From contig JBLDXI010000066.1 of NCBI GenBank assembly GCA_047495785.1, positions 1-64,000 of the forward strand: a DNA stretch of 64,000 bases. The letters run 5' to 3'. This DNA is from Lepidodermella squamata. Taxonomy: Eukaryota; Gastrotricha. Positions 33,061 to 43,077 of this stretch are shown here, piece after piece. The notes beneath the pieces are model-generated. The model saw nothing but the letters and a program-made list of their open reading frames with translations, was not told the origin of the DNA and did no database searches. The first letter of the stretch is position 1. Each line of letters opens with the position of its first letter. A program made the position numbers and the translations under genes.

Positions 33061-35340
33061 TTGGAAAACAGGCGATAATTCCTTAGGCGACGGAGGACTT
33101 CTCTAACGTTCTCATCGTATTCATAGATATTCAAATAGGCCATACCTTGTCCGGAACGCTGTTTTCCACTCATCACCAGCGCGAATTCGGAGCAAATTGT
33201 AGGCACCCCGGAGATCCAACTTGGTAAAAATCTTCGCTTGACGAAGCCGATTGAGGAGTTCAGGAATTAAAGGAAGTGGATATCGATTCTTCTTCGTAAT
33301 CTTGTTAAGGCCGCGATAGTCAACACATAGGCGTAGAGAACCATCTTTTTTCTTCACAAAAAGGATCGGTGATCCCGCGGAGGACTTCGATGGACGGATA
33401 AACCCTTTTTCGAGGTTCTCCCCAATGTATTTCTTCAATGCTTCGAGCTCGACTTCTGAAAAGCTGTAAATCGGACCAAAGGGCTGCGTTTCTCCGGGTT
33501 CAAGATCAATCGGGCAGTCGTAGGGTCGGTGGGGAGGTAACTTGTCGGCCTCCCTTTCGCTGAATACATCTGCAAAGTCGCGGTACTTTGAAGGTAGGGA
33601 GTGCAGAGGATCTTCAAGATCTGTTGTTTTGCTGATTGCGGCTATGAAGTGACTTTGAAATTCCGTGTTGTGATGCTTCTTACACAGTGGCGAGTTGAAC
33701 ATGATTGATTCACTGGACCACTGGATAGATGGGTCATGAAGCTTAAGCCACGGCATTCCGAGAATGCAGAGTTGCACTTGTATAAACAGTCTGTAAAAAC
33801 ACACGTGTTTAAACACATGATTGAACAGTATAAAGTTTTGGTGCCATGTGAAAATGTATAAATACAGTTGCAGAAACGTAGCAGGTTTTGACCACTATAA
33901 CAAGGAAACTAAGGTGAAAGTTGAGGGAATTTCGTCATTTTGTAAACTTATCACATATCGAGACGTATACTATATGATACTTGTATTTAGATAGTGTATT
34001 AGATGACGTTGGGTAATGGGATATACGCAGGATGCAGTGTGCGACTTTCAGGGAGGGATGGGGGGGATCATCCCCCCCAGCTCGGCCGGGTCAAACAACA
34101 AAATGAGAATTTATCCCACTGTTTGGTTAATTTTGAGAGGTTTTGTAGAATGTTTTAGTGGAAAATCTTCAAAATGTTCTCGCTTCGCTCGCTATTTAGT
34201 AAAATTGACCAGTCATTTTGGCAAAAACAGCAAAAAAATTTTTTCCATCCCCGGCAGCTCCGGGATCCAAGATCGCACCCTGGCAGGATGAACAAGGGTT
34301 CCCAACGTGCTTGAGCTTCATCAGCATCATTTTCTGAAACTAAGGTTACTGCTATCGTAAAACAGATATCGCCATTGAATTCCTGGTCAAAAGTTACCCT
34401 AGATAAGTCAAAGAAAACGACTAGCAAAAAGACTTTAGGGCAATTTTTTATTACTGCAATAAAGTAATCTGGACCGGAAGTGATCCTATCTCGGAAACGG
34501 CGATGGGTATGAAAATTCTGCAAAGGCCATTCGATCCGGCGGGGCCCTTTTCATTTTCTTTGTTAACTTTCTTTGTTGGCAAGAGCTCAGCTGTCCATCG
34601 TTAATTCTCGACGAACCGTAAAATTGTTTCTCAATCTCGCCTTTAGATTCCTTTTGCCTCGCAGGTTTGCATCATAGGTGCCTAACTGTGGCCGCTAAGC
34701 TACATGCTGCTAATCGCTTTCTTGACACGTAATAGGGTAACTTTTAACGAGGAATTCAATGGTGACATCTGTTTTACGATAGCAGTGAGTCCTGTGGTAA
34801 GAAAACAAAAATATGGTTTGGCTAGGCGTCGAAACCTGAGCCTTAGTCTTATTATTTATATGCAGTGTTTAAACATATATTTTTACATGTTTAAACAGTT
34901 TATACGTATAAACATGTATAAATTGACCGCGATCTGTGAATAGTGCAACCCTGCGAGAATGACGGGGTATTGAGGGCTGTCGATGAGCTCAAAAGCAATA
35001 GTCTCAGTGTGGCCGTAGACTTCGAAGCGGAATTGATGCGTGAGCGCGGAGTCATTCCACGTTACATCGTCATGCCAGACGCTGAAATTCGGCAGCATAT
35101 ACGGCAACCGAACGATTTCAGAGCATTTGGTTGGCTCGTCACTGGTGGAACTGGTGCAACTTGAGATACAGCATTCGACGCAGCAGAACTTCGAAGAGCA
35201 TTGACGGCTGTACAGAGATGAGCAAATTGATCGGTAAAGGGTAAAGGCGTCGAGTCGATGGTTGATCATAACATTTTGACCTTGCAGATTGGCCAACTGA
35301 GCTAGGAGTTCAGCAGCTTCCATTGCGGGCGTGAATCGGA
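33060..35340 (-). mobile_element. Ty3/gypsy-type retrotransposon fragment, deleted and interrupted
   Basis: The minus strand carries a short gag-like start (MEAAELLAQLANLQGQ near 35320) and the end of an aspartic protease (ELIDSPQYPVIL near 34990). After the inserted element at 33767-34953 comes the linker and the first half of a reverse transcriptase, including [17 protein letters not shown] and [11 protein letters not shown] near 33210-33320. After FEYL the sequence jumps to a later RT segment (DENVREVLRRLRN near 33110), so the catalytic YVDD region is deleted. Much of gag, and RNase H and integrase, are missing. No LTRs are recognised. It cannot be active. Confidence 0.85.
33767..34953. 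mobile_element. Non-autonomous hAT element with a perfect 8-base target duplication
   Basis: The ends CAGAGTTGCAC (33767-33777) and GTGCAACCCTG (34943-34953) form terminal inverted repeats of the CAGNG type typical of hAT transposons. The 8 bases CGAGAATG flank both sides (33759-33766 and 34954-34961). Removing the element plus one flank puts the gypsy protease end and the following Gly-Met-Pro-Trp segment in one frame. It contains an inner inverted pair near 34335-34400 and 34728-34793 and no transposase. Confidence 0.9.
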
Positions 35341-35680
35341 ATCGAAAGGCAATAGGTGGCTAGCCGAGAGCAAGAGTTTGTATTATCGTGTAAGGAGCGG
35401 GGAAAAAAAGAAGCTATTTGCCAAGTATTGCCTTTATTGATAACGAGAATATTTAATAATACAAACTGGATCAATACAGAAACAAAGATCTTTATATATG
35501 TCCATGGAATAATCTGGAACATAGAAGGTTCCAGAACATAGAATGTTCTAGATCCTGACAGATACGTAGTGACTGAACGAGCGCAGTGACTGAAAAATTG
35601 TGAAAACGCAAAACAGAAAGCACATTTCTGGCTCTGAAAATGCATAACTGCAAATTTTGTAGTAGCTACATCACGACTGA
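35341..35680. other. Non-coding stretch
   Basis: I see no supported gene. Imperfect repeats of AGAAGGTTC / GAATGTTCT near 35520-35550 are the only structure noticed. Confidence 0.45.
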
Positions 35681-35689
35681 TTCTGAGGC

Positions 35690-36925
35690 TAAAGTTTGTG
35701 GTTTGCTGAGTCCAGTGCACTTTCCTTTTACGAAAAAGGGGGATGGTTTACTTTCTTGGGGGCGCGACTTTTCGCGAAGAGGGGTAAACCCCCTCATCCC
35801 TCCCGCTACTTCCAACACTGCAGTGGGGTGAAACTTGCGCCTCCAATCGCTAGTCCCGATCAGAATGAAAGGGAAGCCCATGTGCGTTGTGCCGAACGAG
35901 GCGTCGAAGTGTAATGGGCGGCCATGCTTGTGATGGTCAATCAAGCGTGGTCTGGAGAATGCGGAATTGTTGGGCGCAGTGGACCGTCTCGGGTATGACC
36001 TCGCACTGGTCGACAAAGCACGTGTCAAGATTTTCAGGCACTTGCAGCTTATTTTCGCAAAAACGCTCAAGGTCAACCAAGGTCACCGGCGAATCGTCGG
36101 GTAGCAGCGCCCGCTCCTCTGTTTCAGGTAGACGACGATAATTCGAGCGATGTCAAGATAAATAGACTTGGACCGCCCGTAAAGTTGTTTTCTATAAACA
36201 TTTTAAGGCGGATGACTAGTTGATAAATGATAAATGAGAAATTAACTCACATCAGTCACCCAAGTATCGTCGATTGCCTGCATGACCTCGGGTGTCAAAG
36301 GCGACGGTTCTTCAGGGTGCCGGTGATGGATGTCGTTGTCGTAATTTTGGTTGCTTCGCCGTGAACAGCCTTAACTTCGGCCCGGCAAATTCGCTGGCCA
36401 TTTCTACGCCGACGGCCTCCCTTCGCACAGCCGTAGTATTCAACATAGCAGCCTCTCTTCTCCGAGCCGCCTCGTTTCCGAAACAATGGGCCCCTATTAC
36501 CAAGGAAGGCCTGGGCTTCCTCGTACGACCCGGAAAAAATAGGTAGCCAGTTGTTTTTCAACTTGTCGTAGTCATCAAAAATTCCACCTGTTGGTAGCTG
36601 CGATTCTAAATCATCGGCTTCAATGCTATCGCCATCGATGCTTTGAAGAGGTGGCGGCTGATCAGGTGGCTGGTGAAGCTCATTAATCAATTCTTCAACT
36701 TCGTCGAGAAATCTCATGTTTGAACGTTGAGAAATAACGAAATAAGGGTATGCTACGTGATTTATATTTTGCGCGACACGTGGTATTACAGTGCTCCCTC
36801 GATAAAAGCACTGGGTCGGGAGCCAGACCCGGTCTTTAAACAAGGGAAAGCTAAAACGAGGGCTGTAATTGAATGCAGAAGCTAAAAATAGACCGTTTCT
36901 ACGCCTTAGGACAGTTGCCATGCCA
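35690..36925 (-). mobile_element. MULE (Mutator-like) transposase remnant
   Basis: The minus strand starts MRFLDEVEELINELHQPP near 36717 and then encodes a probable FLYWCH-like zinc finger (YVEYYGCAKGG, then QRICRAEVKA, ending with HHRHPEEP in another frame). It continues with LTPEVMQAIDDTW near 36270. The DDE core start LHFDASFGTTHMGFPFIL (near 35900) and GTSDWRRKFHPTAV match the MULE transposase pattern around the first catalytic Asp. The frame shifts near 36340 and 35935, a possible intron lies at about 36180-36252, and the rest of the catalytic domain is absent. Confidence 0.72.
36789..36801 (+). repeat. Terminal-repeat-like motif CAGTGCTCCCTCG after TA
   Basis: CAGTGCTCCCTCG preceded by TA. 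Its inverted copy ends at 42403 followed by TA, and a related copy (CAGTGCTCCC preceded by TA) is at about 45160. This is the style of Tc1/mariner/pogo ends. Whether 36789 and 42403 are the two ends of one element is unresolved. Confidence 0.5.
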
Positions 36926-37654
36926 ACGCGCAGAAAGAGACGGACACGGATTACGTGTCATTACAATTTTCGCTCGCTGAAGGCTGTGAAACAATAACAC
37001 TGAATCATAAGTTCGTCGCCAAGTTTTTATTCTTATTTGCCAGGGCGGTTTTGATTTGACTCGTTGGCCTTGTTTTTTACTCTGATTTTAAATCCTGCCT
37101 GGGGTTAACGAACTCAGAATAAAAAACCTGGAATCTCATTAGGTACTTCAATTTACTTCAAAAATGCCCAGCTCGTCCGATTTCGCAAACAAATTTCATT
37201 TGAAATAACAGCTTAAAACATCAATCACCTTGGTCAAGATTTACCAGAATACTTCTGAATTAATCACCAGCAAATTCACCCAAACATTCTCAAGATAAAT
37301 CAGTGTTCAATTCAGAACTCATGCTTCGCCTAAAATTCTTAGAATTATTTAAAAAGTAATATGAAATTTGAAACAATTAGGATGAAAAATGTATGACTTT
37401 TCCTTTTTAAATTCATCGAAATAATGGCATTGAGCAATCACGGGCCAATTTCAAGGCATAAGACGTGTGGTTCGGTCAAGAGGGAACGATTCGATTGGTG
37501 TTTTGATTGAATGGAATAAATTTGTATCTTCTCAGGCGTGATCTGATTTTTATTCGACTGACCTATTAAGATCAGAGCAAGGTACAAAATCGGGCAGAAG
37601 CTCCCGCCGCCCCTCCTCGGGATGTTGCGATTTTCAAAGTCAAAATCGAATTTA
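36926..37654. other. Non-coding stretch
   Basis: No gene is seen. TGAATCATAAGTTCGT near 37001 recurs as TGAATCATAAGTACGT near 45233, each a couple of hundred bases or less after a CAGTGCTCCC end, so this is probably the body of that repeat family. Confidence 0.45.
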
Positions 37655-38580
37655 TTTTATTTATTTATTTGAAAGCTCACACGCCCAAGAGAGGGCAGCT
37701 TGACAATGTTAAGGAAAACAACATATAATTGCAGGACAAGTTCAGATTATAGGACAGGAAAGGTGTAGTAGGAGAAAACAAAGTTATAGATCAGACACTC
37801 GATCAATTATGTTCTGATGTAACTGAGAAACAAAATCGCAACAAGAAACGTTAAGTACAGCATAGCAGTATAAACTGTAATCATAAAAATAAAATCACAA
37901 ATTTCATCTCAAGCATAACCAGAACAAGGCCTCCGCTAATTTTTATTTAACTTTAATTTCCCAGCATTGGTAGAGTAACAATGATTGTACACAGCTTCGC
38001 GGCATTCCTTGGCCGATGCTGCTTGATGAGCTTCGGTCGGCAGTACGTTCCACCAGTCCGGCCCGCGATAGCTCAAGCTTAGCGTACCGCGTTCCTTTTT
38101 GAAAGTTGGTTTGAACATTGGTTCAGAGCGGCGAACATCGTAGGTACTGATTTCGTTTAGCCGGAACAATGTTTGCATCGCTACTGGTGCTTGATGGTGT
38201 AAGCAGCTCCAAATCAAAGTTGCAAGGTGAATAGCGTGTTTTTGATTGACGTCGACCCAACCAAGACGGCGTCTCAACGGTTCAGGGTCGGCCAAGGGAT
38301 GTGCCCCGCAAATGGCACGCACGGCTCGGTCTTGTGTTGACTGAAGTTTAGCCAGATTTGTCGGTGCTGCTTGGCCTAATGTGATGTCGCCGTAGTTCAA
38401 ATGGCTGAATACCAATCCATTCGCCATCATTATTGCCGTTCTGCGATCAACAAACTTCGTGGCTAATTTCAAAGCATAGAGACCCCTCCTCGCCTTGCTT
38501 TTGATGTTTTTTATTTGCTTTTTGAATGTCAGTTTGTCATCGATTATAAATCCAAGGGTGACCATTTCACTCAGGGCAGG
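37655..38580 (-). mobile_element. 5'-truncated LINE, same family as 20205-23390
   Basis: The C-terminal 200 or so residues of the reverse transcriptase are open from 38565 to 37936 (GFIIDDKLTFKKQIK, HLNYGDITLGQAA, LSLSYRGPDWWN), ending NKN. The 3' UTR matches the LINE at 20205, including GGAAAACAACATATAATTGCAGG, and ends in the same TTATTTATTTA tail. All upstream parts are missing, as in an incomplete reverse-transcription product. Confidence 0.92.
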
Positions 38581-38737
38581 AAAAAGTGTCCGATCGTGCG
38601 ATCTATGATCGTGGGCAGTTTACAGGGCTGAAACCCCCTTTTCGTGGGCAGCTCGGCTTTTTGCTCATTATTTAAAAAGTCATTGCGTAACTATGAACTT
38701 CAATTTATTTGGAGGAAGAAAATCGAAATGTAAAAGA

Positions 38738-41205
38738 TTAAAATTCGATGCGCCCTTTGGCGCTGGCGATGCGATCGACAACCTTCCCTGTTGCAAACTT
38801 GACCGCCCGATCGCTGCGCCGCTTGAAATTCCACTCCCTTCCCTTAAAGTAATTATTTAACGCGGTAATCAAAAATTTTGAAGAATTCGGGTTGGCAGGA
38901 TTTGGTCCATTCCAGTGGATGAAGGTCTCTTTTGACACGACCGCATCGTCCGCCGGGCGATCGTGGCTAGCATGACGGTCCAAGACGGACCCCATCGACT
39001 CCACCACGGACTCGCAGTGGCTCTTGAGGGCACATTTTAAATAAAAAGACATGAAGTCTTGGAGCCCTTCATGCAATGAAGCGGTATTCATAAATTGATA
39101 CAACACCTCGCAGTGTTTTTGCCCATTTAAGGGAAGCGATTTAACCCGCTTGCTCCAAATGCGGTATTGACTGATTATCGAATCTCGATTGAGCAGCTGC
39201 CCACCTTCCTCGGCCTCGTCGATGATTTCAGAGAGGACGGATATCTGCTCTGGAGCCCCAGCCTTTATCAGTTCCACATTAAACACCAATGCAGCCTTGC
39301 TGCTCAGATTTTGCTGAGGCGGAAAACGTTCCACAAGTCGCTGCGTTATAGTCGTGCATAGACGCTTTCCTTGCTCGAGACATGATTTGGCAGTAGACAA
39401 TAGGTCAGTAGGTCCGGTTGATTTAGCCGATCGAGTGACGACAATCTGCCCACCGCATTGGTCCAATTTGCGAGTTTTATACTTGCCCCCTAATAATAAG
39501 GAAGATTAGATCCTCCCAAAACTGCCCAATTTCACACTTACCATTTTCTTGCAACTCCTTGTACGCGGAGTGGAACGATGGAAATTGATCAGCGCAATCT
39601 TCAATATCTACTGCCGACATTTGGCGGAATTTCGATCTGGCGAGTTTTATTATCGTGTCAATTTCCCAATTCATCAAGTCGAAAGTTTGAACTTGTTTCG
39701 AGGTTTTACCAAGGAGATCGTAAACATCAATTGCCAAATTGAGCTGCAAAACGAGTTTCGCTTGGCCGATTTTCGCAGCTAGTGGGTCGCTCTTCTCGAC
39801 AAGTTTCGCATGCATCGTTGTGAAATTTTTGCGGAAATTGCGGAAAACCCCATCAGCGTAGGCTGCGAATCGGGTATCTAGTTATAATGACACAGGTAAA
39901 ATACGTTTTTTGCGATTATCTCGATCAATTATCGATGATCAGCAGAAATCGATAATCGATAATCGATAAGTGGTGATAGATAGAGGAAATTGAGTGACAC
40001 CAGCTTGTTCAGCGTGAAATTTCACCCTAGATGACAAATTTTCATGTTTCTATCATTCATAATAAGGCAGATATCGCACAATCAGTTTTACTTCCGGTGG
40101 GGTATGTTTAGGCGGCTTTAGGCAATTGATGTAGAATTTTTCAAAAAACCGGCAAAACCGCTTCCTTTGAACTCGAAATCCCCCTTAGAAACCCCGGAGG
40201 GGTAAAGTTCGTACGGCGGATTTGATTCCGTTTTCAGAATTTCAATAGCCCCCGTACTTCCGGAGATAGTTGATTTTTTTAAATTGTTTTATTACTTTAT
40301 TGCACCGTAATTATTTTTTCCTTCCAAAGCGTTATATACCCGTGTAATACATCAAACTAAGCAGTTTTTTGCGTAGAATCGCGTGGTGCAATTCATATTT
40401 GCATGGGATAAATGGCTTGCAAGTTATTGATGATTCAATTATTGACTAACCTGAAAATAGACCGACGCTCCCAAGCGAGGTTTCGGCAACAGAAGCCGCT
40501 TGTTCCAGCTCGTGAAACTTCTTTCCCCTGCCGAAATGCTTGAAAACTTCGGTGATCAAGTCAATCAGAGTTTTCAACCACTCGTTTTCAGAGCGGGCAT
40601 CTTTCATCGCAAGCTCGATCAAGTGGGCAGGATCCCAGATAGCAGTGAGCCAGAGATCGCCTAGTAATTCTCGAAATCGGTCTGCTACACCAAGGTTAAT
40701 GTACTGACCATCGCAGGCTAATCCAACCAATCTTTGTCGCAGCATAGTTGTTGAATAATTCAAATTTGTTTGTAATACCGAAATCATGCTCTTGGTTAGC
40801 CCCAGACCTGCAAATATAAGTTGTTAGTTTTTAGATCCACGTGACTAATTTCCTTACCAGAGTGGTCCTGAACTACGGTGTTTTCGACGAAGATGGGCTG
40901 GATTCGACCTTGGAGAAATGCGGCGAGCCCAAGGATCTGCCCAGTCCGGCGTTTGGCAGTCATTTTATCCGTTAGCACAGCAATAGGTGTGGGCTCTCCA
41001 GTAGCAGGAAGGGCGTCGTGTAAAAGGAAAACCAGCTTATCCAATAATGTAGTAAAGAGGCATTTTGTAAATGAAGCTGCGAATTTCCGGCCGTGATTGA
41101 CCTCGCCAACCTCAATATCGGAAACTGCAAGTGCTGCTACTTGCCGCTCGAATTTAGAATAGGAAATCGCTTCACGAGCATTGTTGAACACAATACGCGC
41201 TAGTA
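38738..41205 (-). CDS. hAT / KIAA1586-like transposase gene, four uninterrupted exons
   Basis: Exons about 41205-40858, 40807-40451, 39862-39542 and 39489-38738 join in phase across GT-AG introns with no internal stop, giving about 590 residues. The RNase H-like transposase core is recognisable: AVLTDKMTAKRRTGQI (first acidic position), LACDGQYINLGVADRF, then IWDPAHLIELAMKDA, as in hAT-derived proteins of the KIAA1586/ZMYM6/C17orf113 type. The C-terminal exon (ALKSHCESVVESMGS) is helical and may correspond to the dimerisation region. A BED or TTF zinc finger is not seen and the true start is uncertain; an acceptor near 41206 suggests an upstream exon. It could be a live transposase source or a domesticated gene; open exons among decayed elements favour recent activity or selection. 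Confidence 0.75.
39960..40230 (+). repeat. Dispersed repeat within the intron of the transposase gene
   Basis: Inverted counterpart of 24950-25200, preceded by GATAATCGATAATCGATAAG. It lies in the 588-base second recognised intron (39863-40450) of the hAT-like gene. Confidence 0.65.
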
Positions 41206-42390
41206 GTAGCGCTAGAATATTGTTATTAGATTGATTACGCTTACAGCTTACATTAGCTATTAGAACTCACCAATTCTCACCAATTTCACTTGAAGCTTTC
41301 ACAACAGTATCTCCGATAGCGATGGCAGAGTTTGGTGTTGAAGGAATCGCGCATTTCGCGAATGATTAACAGTTGTGAAAAAACCCGGAAAATTGCCAGG
41401 GCGTTGAGCAATGAAATCGTAAAGTAGTGGCAGCCAGTTTCATGGTAGATCAGGCCTATAGACTATCGAAAATCGGCTAACAATTCCAATGACTCAGGAC
41501 AACTCGAACGATGAAATCGGTTTATTATGAGAATAAATCGATGTATATGTATCTAAATTCAATTAAATCTGAAAACAAGGACTTGGTTCTTCGCTTGATT
41601 ACGCAACACTGCTGGGAAATAGTTTTGAAAAAACTGGAAAAAATTCATCACTTTAGTGTGGAAAATTCATTAATTTTCGACCAGAAAAACCTGAATTTTA
41701 CTAGTCATTTCCCACGGCTCACGGTTTATTCCAGCGGGGTTCTCCCAAAAATGGAGAAATAACTACCGAATCGTTAACAAATACCACGAAGTTTCAATTT
41801 TTCCTGACAAAAGTCACGATTTCTAATCCTAATTCGATCATGTTGATAATTTAAAAAGCTTTACTGGCCGGGAAAGCTGCTAAAACATGATAAATCAGGG
41901 CAATTCACTGGGTGTTTAATTGATCAGCTATTGATCTCAGAAAAATCTGCAAATCAAGAAGATTGAAGATAGACGGGCATTGTTGAATTAAATGTTGAAA
42001 CGAGTTACTAATTGTTTTCTTATGAATTATGAACTGGCTGATGAATTTCTGATGGAGTTTCAACTAAAAAAGCAGGACGACCATGAGTGGCAGCTAATCC
42101 ACACACTCTGTTGCATAATCAGTCATTTCAAAGCCACAAGAACAGCTTAATGCACTGATGATATTTCAACTCGTTTGAACTAAACTTGAAATAACTGGAT
42201 CTCATAAAACCACGACAACGCGCCGCTCGGTTTCTAGGAACGCCTATTTTTTTAATTTTTCACGCTTAATGTTTTTAATTTATCAAATAATTATTTTTTG
42301 TTTAATTAAAAATTTACAACTAATTTATTTAGCAGGGTCCAAAATTACGGTCTACAAACGAGGGAGTTCTTTTAAGGAGGGTGCCACTAA
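41206..42390. other. Non-coding stretch upstream of the transposase gene
   Basis: Any missing 5' exon of the transposase gene would lie here. No other gene is supported. Confidence 0.4.
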
Positions 42391-42403
42391 CGAGGGAGCA
42401 CTG
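42391..42403 (-). repeat. Inverted copy of the CAGTGCTCCCTCG end
   Basis: CGAGGGAGCACTG, the exact reverse complement of 36789-36801, followed by TA. A further CGAGGGAG lies at 42359. Confidence 0.5.
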
Positions 42404-42891
42404 TATTCTGCGTAACACATTCTGCTAGTGCGTGACGCTTTTGTTTACTTAGCGCACATCTGTTTGTTTTGCGCGTTTACTGAATTTATTTGCGCGACGC
42501 CTGTCGAAGACCCAAATGTAAATTACCTGAGCTAGGTACTCTTTTTCAATCAATTCATAGTTCTATTTAACGTAGTTTTAAGCAACCGATGTATCTTTGC
42601 GTGTAAACGGCGAAAGTTAGCAACGGCTATTACGCAACAAGCCAAGGCGTTAATTAGGTTTAAACCGTCAACGCGTTGAAGTTGTTTGGCAAAAAAGCCA
42701 GTGTAAAAGCCACTATTGTACACTCGAGCCTGGTCAGATTTTTCTCCTATTGATAATTATTTTGTTAGAAAGGAAGGAATTGGTTGGACTTTGTACTGTA
42801 CCAGGACACAAATAAAGATTTTTATATTTTTATATTTACCGTCAACGCGTTGAAGTTGTTTGGCTAAAAAGCCAGTGTAAAAGCCACTATT

Positions 42892-43077
42892 CTTTCGAAG
42901 GGTCCCATTTTTGCAATGTTGTTTTCGATGTATTTTTCTCGTTTGTGTCCTTGGACACGAAATATAAGTGTGCCAGCTGATTATCACTGAAAAAAAATCA
43001 CGCACTCACATCTCCAACAAAATCCGTGTCATTTTTGTTTCATTCACTTATTTCCTATTCTAAAATTATTTGTAATA
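42892..43077 (+). promoter_or_regulatory. Conserved upstream block of Cys-rich gene B
   Basis: Matches the 180 bases before gene A, including CAATGTTGTTTTCGA and TTGGACACGAAATA. It begins right after a 60-base direct repeat (42660-42716 and 42840-42894, CGTCAACGCGTTGAAGTTG). Confidence 0.5.
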
